This document shows positions 42,047 to 52,900 of a stretch of 64,000 nt of DNA, piece by piece. Under the pieces are notes generated by a model. That model saw only the letters and a program-made list of their open reading frames with translations, was not told the origin of the DNA and ran no database searches. The first letter of the stretch is position 1; every line of letters begins with the position of its first letter. The position numbers were made by a program, and so were the translations under genes. Source of the stretch: Olsenella_K sp051878835 (GTDB lineage Bacteria; Actinomycetota; Coriobacteriia; Coriobacteriales; Atopobiaceae); assembly GCA_051878835.1 (NCBI GenBank), contig JBJEKW010000011.1, forward strand, positions 1-64,000, given 5' to 3'.

Positions 42047-45000
42047 CTATGCCAGCACTACCTGGCCCTCCTTGCCCAGAAGGTCGTTCACTTCCGCCAA
42101 AAGGACCATGTTGTGGGCATCAACCCTGGTGGGCAGCGCCATGCGCAGCGTCTCGCCCTCGGAGCCCTCGACCAGGATCTCGACCCTGTCGAGGCCGTTG
42201 TAGCGGCCAAAGATGGAACCCAGCTGCTCCATGCGGCCCCTGCTGAGGCAGCGGCTGGGCAGCATGACCTCGAACACCTTCGGACGGTTCGTGTCGTCGT
42301 TCAACGCCAGGTCCTCGATGGACGAGCAGATGATCTGGTCACCGCGGTCGCCACGCTCCAGCTTGCCGTACACCTTTATGAAGACGTTGCCCGTGGACTC
42401 GCCCGTCTGCTCGTCCACGTCGCCCGCCAGTATGTTTGCGCACTCCTTGTACAGCTTCGGGAACACCACGCAGGTGATCTCGCCTTCCATGTCCTCCAGC
42501 GTGACGATGGCCATGGAGTCGCCGTTCTTCGTCGTCTTTTTCTGCAAGCCGGACACCATGCCCGCCAGCCTGATGGTCTTTCCCTCCTCCACCTTGTAGC
42601 GGGTCGTCGTGGCGCCCGTGTAGGGGTTCGTGTACTCCTCTGACGCGTTCAGGTCAGATATCTGGTAGTCACGCGCCTTCGTGAGGGCGTACTCGTACGG
42701 CCTCAGCGGGTGGTCCGAGACGTAGATGCCCAGCACGTCGTGCTCCTGTGCCAGCTTCAGGTTTCGGTCCCACTCGATGCCGTCCGGGGCGGGCACCTGG
42801 TCGTCGAAGCCCGATCCCTGCACGTCGCCGAACATGTCAAAGAAGGACACCTGCCCCGCGGCCTTGTCCTTCTGCCGCTTCGCGGCCGCGTCGATGATGT
42901 TCTGGGGGTTGTTCTTGTCGACGAAGTGCATGCACTGGCGCCGCGTGTACCCCGTGGAGTCGAAGGCGCCGGACTTGATCAGTGCCTCGACCACGCGGCG
43001 GTTCGCGTCCTTCGTGTCCATGCGTTCGACGAAGTCGTGGAGGTTCTTGAACGCGCCAGCGCGCTCGCGCTCCGCCATGATGGCCTCGCCCACGGCCTCG
43101 CCCACGCCCCTGATGCCGGCAAAGCCAAAGCGGATGCCCTCGTGGGTGGCCGTGAAGTCCTTGCCCGACTCGTTTACGTCAGGCGGCAGGATGTCGATGC
43201 CCTCGTGGCGGCAGGCCGTCACGTAGTGCACGATCTTGTCGGTCTTTCCCATGTAGGAGGTCAGGACCGACGCCATGTACTCGCGCGGGAAGTACGCCTT
43301 CAGCCATGCCGTCTGCATGACCAGGATGGCATAGCCCGCCGAGTGCGACTTGTTGAACGCGTAGGACGCGAACTTCAGGACGTCGTCCCAGATGCGCTGC
43401 GCCACCTCGCGCGTGTAGCCGTTCTCGACGGCGCCGTTCATCCAGTGGTCGTAGGTGGTCTCGTCCTTGCCGTTGTCCCAGTGGAATATCGTGCTGGTCA
43501 GAAGCTTGATCTTCTTTTTTGCAACGGGCTTGCGGATGCGCGAGTCGGACTCGCCGGCCGAGAAGCCAGACATCTTGACCGAGATCTGCATGACCTGCTC
43601 CTGGTACACGATGGTGCCATAAGTCTCGGAGAGGATGGGGGCCAGGCGGTCGTCGTAGTACACGACGGGCTTGCGGCCGTTCATGCGGTCTATGTAGTCG
43701 GTGACCATGCCTGCGCCCAGGGGGCCGGGTCGGTACAGGGCAATCAGAGCCACGATCTGCTTGTACTCCTTCGGCTGCATGCTCTTGATCGTGGCGGTCA
43801 TGCCGCCGGACTCCACCTGGAACACGCCGGCCGTGTGTCCGCTGCCCAGGAGCTCGTAGATCTTCGGGTCCGAGAAGTCGATTTTGTTCACGTCGAGGTC
43901 GACGCAGGTGGCGCCGGGCTTTATGCAGGCCTTCACCGCGTCGGGCATCTGGTCGATGTCGGATGCGCTGGGGTAGCTGCGCCTGATGTTGGCCAGGGCC
44001 TTGTTGATGACCGTAAGGGTGCGCAGGCCCAGGAAGTCCATCTTGAGCAGGCCCATGTCGGCGACCGAGTGGCCCTCGAACTGCGTGATGGTGACGTTGC
44101 CCTTCGTGTCCAGCTTCGTCGGCACGTGGTCGGTGACGGGCGTCGGCGCAATCAGGGTGGCGCAGGCGTGCACGCCCTCGCCGCGGGTCAGACCCTCGAT
44201 GGACATGGCTGCGTCGATGATGCGACGGGCGTTCTCGTCGTGCTTGTAGGCCTCCTCGAAGTCCGGGGAGTACTGGTCTGGGTGCTTGTCGTTCTTGTGC
44301 AGGGCGTTGGCCAGCGAGAGCTTCGGGTCGTTGGCCAGCATCTTCGAGAGCTTCTGGCCCATGTAAACCGGAAAGCCCAGAACGCGGTTAGCGTCGTTGA
44401 TGGCCTGCTTCGCCTTGATGGTGGAGTAGGTGATGACCTTGCACACGCGATCCTCGCCATAGACGTCGCGCACGTGCTGCAGTACGTCCTGCAGGTGCTC
44501 ATCGTCGAAGTCCATGTCGATATCGGGCATCTCGGTACGCTGGGGCGAGAGGAACCTCTCGAACATGAGGCCGTTCTCCAGCGGGTCGAAGTTCGTGATG
44601 TTCATGGCGTAGGCCACGATGGCGCCGGCGGCGGAGCCACGGCCCGGCCCCACGCCGATGCCGTTGTCCTTTGCCCACTGCACGTAGTCCTGCACGATGA
44701 GGAAGTAGTTGGCGAAGCCCTTGTCGCAGATGATCTTGTACTCGTACTCGAAGCGGTCCTTGACGTTGATGTCGTTGATGGTGACGTTGCGCCAGTCCTC
44801 GCCGTAGCGCTTTGCCAGGCCCTTCTCGCACTCCTCGCGGAAGCGCGCCTCGGCAGTCTCGCCGGGCTTCAGTCCAGGGAACTGCGGCAGGTACATGTGG
44901 GTCCAGTCGATCTCGTAGTTGCACTTTGCGGCAACCTCGAGGGTGTTGTCGCAGGCCTCGGGAATCCACGAGAAGAGCTCGCGCATCTCCTCCTCGGACT

Positions 45001-45961
45001 TCATGTAGAACTCGGTGCCCTCCATGCGCATGCGGTTGGGGTCGTCCAGCGTGGTGGCCTTGCCGATGCACGACAGGATGTCCTGCGTGGGGGCGTCCTC
45101 GCGCGTGAGGTAGTGGAAGTCGTTCGTGGCGATGACCTTCACGCCCAGCTCGCGGGCAATCTTTACCAGGTACTCGTCCAGCTTTCGGTCGTCCCAGCCG
45201 TTGCGAAACGTCAGGCCGTGGTCCTGGATCTCCATGTAGAAGTCGTCGCCAAAGACGTCCTTGAACGTGCGTGCCCACTTGCGCGCCTCGTCGAAGTTGC
45301 CGTCCAGGATGTTCTGCTGGATGATGCCCTGCACGCAGGCGCTCTGGCAGATGATGCCCTCGTGGTACTCCTTCAGCATGGCCAGCGTGGTGCGGGGCTT
45401 GTAGTACATCATCTCGTGGCCGGCGGCCTTCGACATGCACTTCATGAGGTTGTGGTAGCCGGTGGAGTTCTTTGCCAGCAGGATCAGGTGGTAGCGGCGC
45501 TGCTTCGTGCCGCGCTCGATGCAGTCGTCGGTGATGAAGTAGGCCTCGCAGCCAAATATGGGCTTTATGGTGAGCGACGGGCGGTTGGCCTTCACGGCTG
45601 CCAGGGCCTCGTCCTTGTGGTCCTTTCCGCCGTTCTTCTGCCAGATGTCCACGTCGGACGCCCACTGCTGATGCACACGGGAGTGCTCGGACGCATCGGG
45701 GGCGTCCTGCTCGGGCTCCTCCAGCTCCCAGTCCTTCGTGAAGCACTCGATGTCGTGCTTCCACTGCTTCATGTCTGCCGCGGCGTCGTTGTACTTTCGG
45801 CACTCCAGGTCCAGGTTCGGCATGCCGAACATGTAGCCATGGTCCGTCAGGGCGACGGCGGGCATACCCAGGTCCACCGCGCGCTTCACCATGTCGGGAA
45901 TGCGCGTGGCTCCGTCCAGAATCGAGAAGTCAGAGTGGTTATGCAGGTGAACGAACGCCAT
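42047..45961 (-). CDS. dnaE: DNA polymerase III subunit alpha
   Basis: Catalytic subunit of the replicative polymerase. The 1304-residue protein starts with a PHP domain (HLHNHSDFSILDG, ALTDHGYMFG), and the palm carries GVGPGRGSAAGA and the catalytic aspartates in PDIDMDFDD, followed by the fingers, tandem HhH and the OB fold (IRLAGMVSGLQKKTTKNG). It is longer than many DnaE1 proteins because of an insertion of about 70 residues inside the PHP domain (about residues 65-135). The loop that usually reads as GGADLLRRAMGKKK is diverged (ESDSRIRKPVAKKKIK). It is the replicative type rather than the shorter DnaE2/ImuC. A zinc-ribbon gene follows in the same unit. Confidence 0.95.
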   Translation of the reverse strand: MAFVHLHNHSDFSILDGATRIPDMVKRAVDLGMPAVALTDHGYMFGMPNLDLECRKYNDAAADMKQWKHDIECFTKDWELEEPEQDAPDASEHSRVHQQWASDVDIWQKNGGKDHKDEALAAVKANRPSLTIKPIFGCEAYFITDDCIERGTKQRRYHLILLAKNSTGYHNLMKCMSKAAGHEMMYYKPRTTLAMLKEYHEGIICQSACVQGIIQQNILDGNFDEARKWARTFKDVFGDDFYMEIQDHGLTFRNGWDDRKLDEYLVKIARELGVKVIATNDFHYLTREDAPTQDILSCIGKATTLDDPNRMRMEGTEFYMKSEEEMRELFSWIPEACDNTLEVAAKCNYEIDWTHMYLPQFPGLKPGETAEARFREECEKGLAKRYGEDWRNVTINDINVKDRFEYEYKIICDKGFANYFLIVQDYVQWAKDNGIGVGPGRGSAAGAIVAYAMNITNFDPLENGLMFERFLSPQRTEMPDIDMDFDDEHLQDVLQHVRDVYGEDRVCKVITYSTIKAKQAINDANRVLGFPVYMGQKLSKMLANDPKLSLANALHKNDKHPDQYSPDFEEAYKHDENARRIIDAAMSIEGLTRGEGVHACATLIAPTPVTDHVPTKLDTKGNVTITQFEGHSVADMGLLKMDFLGLRTLTVINKALANIRRSYPSASDIDQMPDAVKACIKPGATCVDLDVNKIDFSDPKIYELLGSGHTAGVFQVESGGMTATIKSMQPKEYKQIVALIALYRPGPLGAGMVTDYIDRMNGRKPVVYYDDRLAPILSETYGTIVYQEQVMQISVKMSGFSAGESDSRIRKPVAKKKIKLLTSTIFHWDNGKDETTYDHWMNGAVENGYTREVAQRIWDDVLKFASYAFNKSHSAGYAILVMQTAWLKAYFPREYMASVLTSYMGKTDKIVHYVTACRHEGIDILPPDVNESGKDFTATHEGIRFGFAGIRGVGEAVGEAIMAERERAGAFKNLHDFVERMDTKDANRRVVEALIKSGAFDSTGYTRRQCMHFVDKNNPQNIIDAAAKRQKDKAAGQVSFFDMFGDVQGSGFDDQVPAPDGIEWDRNLKLAQEHDVLGIYVSDHPLRPYEYALTKARDYQISDLNASEEYTNPYTGATTTRYKVEEGKTIRLAGMVSGLQKKTTKNGDSMAIVTLEDMEGEITCVVFPKLYKECANILAGDVDEQTGESTGNVFIKVYGKLERGDRGDQIICSSIEDLALNDDTNRPKVFEVMLPSRCLSRGRMEQLGSIFGRYNGLDRVEILVEGSEGETLRMALPTRVDAHNMVLLAEVNDLLGKEGQVVLA

Positions 45962-46059
45962 GTGGCGACCTCCCGGATACGCAAAGGGGCTAGCACGACC
46001 CCAGGGGCTTCGTGCGAGTGAACCTAGGATAGCCCAAGCCCGGAACGCTTTCGCGTTCA

Positions 46060-46071
46060 GAACATGTGTAC
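46060..46071. promoter_or_regulatory. near-match to a LexA box upstream of dnaE
   Basis: GAACATGTGTAC differs by one base from GAAC-N4-GTTC and lies about 100 bases before the dnaE start. It may be a weak SOS site or chance. Confidence 0.25.
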
Positions 46072-46134
46072 TAGTATCTCATCGCACAATCACCATGTCA
46101 AGAAGAACAAACGGATGTTCGTATGAACGATCAT

Positions 46135-46163
46135 GGGTGGGCCGGCGCAGTGCCGGCCCACCC
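46135..46163 (-). terminator. GC-rich hairpin after addA
   Basis: A perfect 12-bp stem (46135-46146 with 46152-46163) 10 bases beyond the addA stop. It has no T-tract, so it could be a Rho-dependent stabiliser rather than a true terminator. Confidence 0.5.
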
Positions 46164-46172
46164 AGCACTTCT

Positions 46173-49100
46173 CTACAGCACGGGCGGCTGCTCTTCGTTG
46201 AACTCGTAGCTCACCGTCAGGGGCTCCCCGTCCGGCAGCTCCACCTCCACGCACACGAACTCGCAGCTGACCTTCCGGAAGCCCTGGTCCATGAGCACCC
46301 GCGCATAGAAGTTGGCCTGCATGCGGTGGCGTGCGCGCACCTGCTCCACGCTCAGCCCCACGTCGCCGGTCTTGTAGTCCACCAGGTAGGCGTGGGAGCC
46401 GGCTGCAGCGGGTGAGCAATCCTTCGTCCCCTGCTCACGGTCGTAGGACAGAAGGTCGATGGCGCCCTCCACGTACTCGCCGAAGCCGCTGTGGGCCTGG
46501 CTGAAGAACGGCACCTCCGCTCGCACGACATCGTGCGCCAGGGCGCGCCTCCTGGCGTCGCTGCGGCTCCAGCGCTCCAGCGCGCGTGACAGCCTGCCGC
46601 GCGCCCGCTCCGAGAGGTGCCAGTAGTCGGCAGTCCGCCGGATCCGCTCCGAGGTGGGGTACGCACCGGTGACCACCATGGTCTGGGCCAGCTCGTGGAA
46701 GGCGGAGCCCAGGTTCGTGGCCTTGTCGGCGTCGTCCGGCTGCTGCGCTGCCTCCGCGTCGTCCGCATGGTCGGCATCCTGGGTCACCTGCACGGCGCGA
46801 GGAATCCTGCCCCTGGCTGGGGTCGGCTCGTCGTCTGCCACCTCGTCCGCAGACGAGGCCTGGAAGCTCTGCAGCAGCTGGGCGTGAGCGCTGGAGTAGC
46901 TGTACACGCCGTCGCGCGCCCGCCAGTCCACCACGTCGGAGGCCATGCCGTCGCCCACGGGCTGGAAGATCAGGAAGTCGTCCTGACCCGAAGCCATGTC
47001 ATCACCAGGCCGAACATCACCCGAGGCGGGGGGCACCAACCCAGCCGTAGTCCCTGCAGCCGTGTCCGCCTGGGCACCCAGGGTCGCAAGGGCTGCCGGC
47101 AGATCGTAGTGCTCGCCGTCGCCCATCTGCAGCGTGCCGCCGGAATCCACCGCCACGCCCTTCCGTCCGTCCGCATCCTTGACGCGGCTCAGCGTGACGC
47201 AGCGCACGTGCGCATCCTCCTTGGGAGGACGACGCTCGTCCTCCTCCAGTGGGCGCCTCTGGTCGGGATACTCGAACTTGTGGTAGTTCAGGCGGCTCTG
47301 ACCCACGGGAGGCAGGCCGCCCGAGAACAGCGCGCCCAAGGTCCTTTGTGCCAGCTCGGGCGCGTAGCCCTCCTTGCCCTGGCGGCACGATATGCCCAGC
47401 ACCAGCGCTTCGGCGGCGCGGGTCAGCGCCACATACAGCAGCCTGGTCTTCTCCTCCTGGGACTCCTGGTCGTTTTGGCAGCGCAAGAAGCGATACCACT
47501 CCCCCAGCTCGTCCGGCGAGTACACGGGGTCCTTTTTGTCCAGATCAGAGAGCCTCTGTAAGAGGTCGTCGCTCTTTCTGGTCTCGTCCTTGGCGGGCTT
47601 CAGCACGGCCATGCGGCGGCCGTCGGCAGTCCTGCCGCTGACCAGGGGCAACGCGTCCGCGGACACGTTCCAGCACTCGGACACGGCCACCACGGGGAAC
47701 TCCAGGCCCTTCGAGGCATGGATGGTCATGATGCGCACCGCGTCCATGGAGCCGCCGGACAGCTTTGCGGGCGGGATCTTCGAGTAGCGCAGCCAGACGT
47801 CGAACTCGGCGGCGGCCCGGGCCGGCCCCAGCCCCAGCTCCTGCGTCAGGTCGCGGATGTAGCCCAGGGCCACCAGGACGTTGGCCTCGACAGCCTGGCC
47901 GTCGGAGCCCTGGCGCTCCAGCCTGCCCAGCCAGCCGGACTGGCGCACCACCCACTGGCACACGTCTGCCACCGGCATCGTGGTCACGGCGTCGCGAGCG
48001 GCCGTCAGCACGCGACGGGCGTGCTCCAGCCGGACCGAAGGCTGTCTGCCCTGGAAGTACTCCCCCGACTCGAAGGTCCGCTGTATCTGCTGCTTTGTGG
48101 GTGCGTCCAGGTGCTCCATGGAGCGCGTCCCCAGAAGGATGAAATCGTTCGCGTCCAGGTCGAACATCGGCGAGGACAACAGCGGGAACAGTCCGCTCTC
48201 GGCATCCTCCCAGGTGGCCAGCGTGTGCAGCAGGTAGGCCATGACCTGCGTCTCGGCCGCCCCGGTGAACGTGGAGCCTCCGGTGACCACGCAGTCCATG
48301 CCGCGCGAGCGCAGGGCGTCTATGTAGAGGTCGGCATGGGTGGTGACGCCCAGCAGCAGCACCATGCCGCCCAGGGGCTGTCCCGCCCTCCAGTAGTCCT
48401 GCAGGCGCTCGGCGATGGCGGCAGCCATGACGGCGGTCTGCTCCTGCATCTGCTGGCCACCCTGTACGCAGCTCAGCTCGACGTTGATCCTGGGCAGGTC
48501 CTTTGCGACGTACTTTCGGTCGTGCCTGTCCACGCTGTCGCATTTGAGGTTGGGCTCCAGGTGCATGAAGTTGCGCACGACGCCGCCATGCCTGTCGTCG
48601 CACACGCAGTCGACCAGGCTGAGCACGTCCGCGTGGCTGCGGAAGTTCTTGCCCATCTGGATGACCTGCTCGTCGGGAAGCTCCCCCTGCCGGCCCCGGA
48701 ACACGCTGACGTCCGCGCCGCGGAAGCGATAGATGGACTGCTGGGCGTCGCCCACCGTGGCGAGGTGACGTCCGTCCCCACCGGCAAGGATGTTGATGAG
48801 CTCCAGCTGGCGCTGGTCGGTGTCCTGGAACTCGTCCACCATAACCAGGCGGAACCTGTGCGTGTAGTCACGGGCGACCTCGGGGTGCTCCTTCACGGCG
48901 CGCAGGGCCTCGATGATAAGGTCGTCGTTGTCCAGGACCGACGCCTGTCGCTTCAGCTGGCCGTAGCAGTCATCCAGCTGTCGGGCAAGCTCCACAAGCG
49001 TGTCCAGCAGCGGTCGCGTGACGGCCAGCCTGGACTCCAGCCGGGTCATGACCAGCTGGTCCTTCGCATCGCCCAGAAGCTCGCCGAACGCCTTGCCGGT

Positions 49101-49907
49101 GGCGGGCAGCTTCACGCTGGCTAGGGCCTCCATGGCAGCCTCGCCCGTCCGGGCGCCGGGAGCCAGGGCCATGAACGCGTCCAGGGCCTCCTTCGACTTC
49201 GTGAGCTTGCCCTTGGCGCTGGCCGTGACCCCCGTTTGCGACAGCAGCGCCTCGACCTCACGCAGCAGGGCATCCATCTGCTGCGACACCTGTGCCTGCG
49301 GAGGCATCACCAGTCCGTCGAACCCGCCCGGCGTGGACCGGGCGGTGCGGTATATGGCGTCGACCATGCCCAGGATGCCGCTGTACCCCTGCTGCAGCTC
49401 GGTGCCGTAGTCGTACTGGTCGAACAGGCTGCGCAGCGCGGGGTCCGCCTGCGCCCTGTCCTGCGCGCCGCCAACCACCTGCTGCAGCGCCTGCGCGTAC
49501 AGCTCGTGCTCCTCGTTGGCCGAGACGACCTTGAAGTTGGGGTCGAACCCCAGGTCCAGGGCATGGCGCTTCAGGATGCGCGAGCACATGCCGTGAATGG
49601 TGCTGATCCAGGCGGAGTCCACTTGAAGGGCGTACTTGCGCAGGTCAGGGCCAGAGGAGCGCAGCGCGGCGCGCACGCGCTCCTTTATCTCGCGGGCGGC
49701 GGCGTTCGTGAAGGTGATCACGAGCACCTGCGACAGGTCGTCCAGGTAGGCAGCCCCATCCGTGCCCGACCCCTTCGAGAGCGCCCACACCACGCGCTTC
49801 GTCAGGGTGAATGTCTTTCCCGAGCCGGCGCCCGCCTCGACGAACAGGGGCACGTCTAGCTTCTTGACGATCTGCTTTTGTTCATCGCTGAGTTTCGAGA
49901 AGTCCAT
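46173..49907 (-). CDS. addA: AddA helicase-nuclease subunit
   Basis: The RecB-like subunit of the AddAB double-strand-break resection complex. The 1244-residue protein has superfamily 1 helicase motifs (Walker A AGAGSGKT at residues 25-32, TFTNAAAREIKERV, VDEFQDTDQRQLELI, VGDAQQSIYRFRGAD, TIHASKGLEFPVV) and a C-terminal PD-(D/E)xK nuclease (YVEGAIDLLSYD and VDYKTGDVGLS). The gene starts four bases after the addB stop, so they form an operon. Length matches AddA. It processes DNA ends for RecA loading and recombination with RuvABC. Confidence 0.93.
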   Translation of the reverse strand: MDFSKLSDEQKQIVKKLDVPLFVEAGAGSGKTFTLTKRVVWALSKGSGTDGAAYLDDLSQVLVITFTNAAAREIKERVRAALRSSGPDLRKYALQVDSAWISTIHGMCSRILKRHALDLGFDPNFKVVSANEEHELYAQALQQVVGGAQDRAQADPALRSLFDQYDYGTELQQGYSGILGMVDAIYRTARSTPGGFDGLVMPPQAQVSQQMDALLREVEALLSQTGVTASAKGKLTKSKEALDAFMALAPGARTGEAAMEALASVKLPATGKAFGELLGDAKDQLVMTRLESRLAVTRPLLDTLVELARQLDDCYGQLKRQASVLDNDDLIIEALRAVKEHPEVARDYTHRFRLVMVDEFQDTDQRQLELINILAGGDGRHLATVGDAQQSIYRFRGADVSVFRGRQGELPDEQVIQMGKNFRSHADVLSLVDCVCDDRHGGVVRNFMHLEPNLKCDSVDRHDRKYVAKDLPRINVELSCVQGGQQMQEQTAVMAAAIAERLQDYWRAGQPLGGMVLLLGVTTHADLYIDALRSRGMDCVVTGGSTFTGAAETQVMAYLLHTLATWEDAESGLFPLLSSPMFDLDANDFILLGTRSMEHLDAPTKQQIQRTFESGEYFQGRQPSVRLEHARRVLTAARDAVTTMPVADVCQWVVRQSGWLGRLERQGSDGQAVEANVLVALGYIRDLTQELGLGPARAAAEFDVWLRYSKIPPAKLSGGSMDAVRIMTIHASKGLEFPVVAVSECWNVSADALPLVSGRTADGRRMAVLKPAKDETRKSDDLLQRLSDLDKKDPVYSPDELGEWYRFLRCQNDQESQEEKTRLLYVALTRAAEALVLGISCRQGKEGYAPELAQRTLGALFSGGLPPVGQSRLNYHKFEYPDQRRPLEEDERRPPKEDAHVRCVTLSRVKDADGRKGVAVDSGGTLQMGDGEHYDLPAALATLGAQADTAAGTTAGLVPPASGDVRPGDDMASGQDDFLIFQPVGDGMASDVVDWRARDGVYSYSSAHAQLLQSFQASSADEVADDEPTPARGRIPRAVQVTQDADHADDAEAAQQPDDADKATNLGSAFHELAQTMVVTGAYPTSERIRRTADYWHLSERARGRLSRALERWSRSDARRRALAHDVVRAEVPFFSQAHSGFGEYVEGAIDLLSYDREQGTKDCSPAAAGSHAYLVDYKTGDVGLSVEQVRARHRMQANFYARVLMDQGFRKVSCEFVCVEVELPDGEPLTVSYEFNEEQPPVL

Positions 49908-49911
49908 GGAT

Positions 49912-52900
49912 CTACCCCTGAATCCTTAGCTTGCAGTTCATGACCGGGCAGTACTTGCAGGACTGCTTGTCCAGCGGGTTCGCGGCAATCTGCCCGTCCA
50001 TCATCTGCTGGATCTTTTGCGCGACGGCCTGCTCGGTGGCGTCCATCAGCGCGTAGAGCCCCTTCGAGTCCCCCTGGCCAAAGTCGGCGCTCGAGGGGAC
50101 GCCCATGGCCGCGACGGTCCCCTTGCTGGGCTTGAGGTCTCCCCACACGTTGTCCAAAGAGTTCGCGTCGACGGCACCGGCTATGGTCTGCGGAGTCCGC
50201 GTGGCCATGTAGACCGAGCCTACAACCGTGAGCTCGGGATGGCTCCTGCGCAGCACCTGCCCATACATCAGGGCCTGCACGTGGCGAGGAATCTTGAACC
50301 CCTGCTCCTGGTCTGCCGCCGCATCGTAGCCGTCGCGCGAAAATACGTCGTATTCCTTCGTGAAGGACGCGTTGCCCTTCTTGTGCTTGTAGTCGATCAC
50401 GATGGCATGCCCGTGGGAGTCCACGTCCACGCGGTCGATGGTTCCCTTGATGTAGGCACCGGCATACTCCACCAGGCCGACCGAGGGCCTGCCGAAGGAC
50501 AGCTCGAACGCACGCGGCTCGTAGCCCGACAGCAGCTGCGACTCGAAGTCCACCACGTTCATGAGGTCCTTGTGCATCTGCAGGATGGACCCCACGTCCT
50601 CGGGGGTGTGGGGAATCAGAGGCGCGTCGGGCCGCTTCCTGCGCGAGGTCTCGTACTGCTGGCGCAGGTTGTCCCAGAACGTCTGGTCCAGGATGCCCTT
50701 CTCGCACTTGACCGAGTTGGGGTCGTTCGAGCTGGCCCTGCAACCCTCCACTTGCATGCTGAGGTTTTGCTGCAGCTGCTCTGCGGCGGTGTCCCCCATC
50801 TGCGCCAGCGCGTTCTCCAGCATCGTGCGGTGAGTGATCTCCATCACGCTGTGGACGAACGTGCCCATGGCGGTGGCGGAGAAGCCCGCGTCGATGGGGC
50901 CCAGGTTCAGCCGACGCAGGCTGAACCACTTGTAGGGGCACTCCAGGTAGGTCTCCAGCTGGGTGGCGGACAGCAGCGGCTTGCCTTGCAGCAGCTGCGC
51001 CTCCCTTGGGTTGTTGGGGACCACCACCAGGGGCAGCAGGCTGGGGTCCAGCACGTCGACCTGGCGCTGGGGCACGCTCTGCCGCACCGGCGGCACCTGG
51101 CCCAGAGGCAGCAGGTTCGCGAAGGCGTTCTCCTCGCTGAGCGTGCCCTCCAGGAGGCTCTGGCTTGCGTCCTGTCCGTCGGCCTCTGACCCGCCAGCTT
51201 CTGGCACGCCGGCGTCTCGCACCACCTTCCGCCCACGCAAGGTTTCCACTATCTCGTCGGCCCCGAGGCCTTCCGTTACGCCGTAGCAGGCCAGGACCTC
51301 GGTCAGGACGACCGAGTTGAAGCACTCCTTTGACTGGGCGTCGTAGATCGTGCGCTCCATGACCAGCCTGCGGCGGGCCACCTCCAGCTGCGAGCCAAAC
51401 GTGGCACGCGCACGGGCCATGGGGTCGTCCTGCGGCTCCACCCCCAAGGCGCATACCAGGGCGCTGACCACGTCGTCGCCCGTGGGAATGCCAGACTCGA
51501 CGGAGGTCTGCCCGCACAGGACCACCGCGTCCGCGCTCCGGGGAGCTCGTGCGGCGACGGCATGAGGCGGCAGAATCTCTACCAGAGGTGCGTCCGCCAC
51601 GCCTGCGGGAACGTACGGGCGCACCACGATGGAGCAGTGGTCGAACGCCTGCTGGAACTCCTGCGCCAGCTGGACCAGGGACGGCCCCTCCTCCACGGTA
51701 GGGTCCTTGGGATCGCCCAGGCTGCGCATGGTCTGCGCAATGCGCACCACGGCACCCAGTACACCCTTGGCCTCGTTGCGCGCCAGCTCGCCGGAGTGGC
51801 TGGCAAAGACATCGTCATGGCCCTCGTTGGAAACGCCAGACATGCCAGGGTTCTTATCCGCCGAGGGCTGGTGGTCCGCGGGCCCCTGCTCCTGGAACCG
51901 CTGCAGTAGCCTGTTTGCCGCGCTTCCCAGACGCCCGCGCAACAGCTCCTGCGTGGCGCGCGCCACGTAGGTCGAGGTCGTCTTTTGATTCGTCAGGTCG
52001 TTCAGGACGTCTTGCGGGGACAAGAAGTTCTTCTTGCGCCAGCTGGCGTCCAGCCTGGTGGCGGCGGCAACGCTCATGCCCGAGAGGTCACTCATCAGGA
52101 AGTCCACCAGCGTGGTGGGCGGCCACCACGACCAGTCGGACATCTGATGACCGTTGGCACCCAAGCTGTCGGCCGCGTTGGCCTCGATGCCGCCCATGGA
52201 CCCGCCGCGCGACTCCACCAGCTCCCTTACGTCGTCGAACGGGTCGTGCCAGCGGCCGGCCAGGTCGGTCAGCTGGCCCACTGAGTCGACGAACTCGAGG
52301 AAGGCCCGGCCGGACACGGTCTGGGTGGCCTGCTGGGTCAGCTGCGCGCGCACGCCGATGCCGCGGGCGGACAGCTTTGGTGCCAGCTCGCGCCAGGCGC
52401 GCAGGGCGTCCGGGGCGCTGGCCACCACATGGCGCACCGAAGGGTCCTGGGTCATGCGAGCGATGGATTGGGCCAACGCCTCCGCCTCGGCCGCGGGACC
52501 GCTGGGCAACAGAACGCCAAAGGCGCCGGCCGGCTGCATGACCTGGTCGTCAGCGCCCCGGAATACGCGCTCCGTCAGCTGCGACAGCTCGGGCGCGCAG
52601 TCAGAGCCCTGGCTGGGTTGGCCGCCCGCGACGTCTGCCTCAGCGCAGGCCTCGCCGGAAGCGTCAGCCTCGGGCAGGACCTCCGCGCCAAGGTCGAGCG
52701 CCTCCCGGCGCACCAGCTCCACGGCTTCGCTGGCCATGGTGCCCACATCCGGGTTCTGCCTGCGTAGGACCAACGTGACGTCGGTCAGGGTGGAAAGCCC
52801 CGCCAGAAGGTCACGCACGGGGCGCTCCATCTGCAAGAAGCCCGCTGCCACCACAGCCGGAAGGCGCACGCCCTGCTGCCGCAGCAGGCTGGGCAGGCGA

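Noticed and set aside
46117..46128. GTTC-N4-GAAC as a LexA box near addA
   Set aside because: The half-sites are in the inverse order to the SOS consensus GAAC-N4-GTTC.
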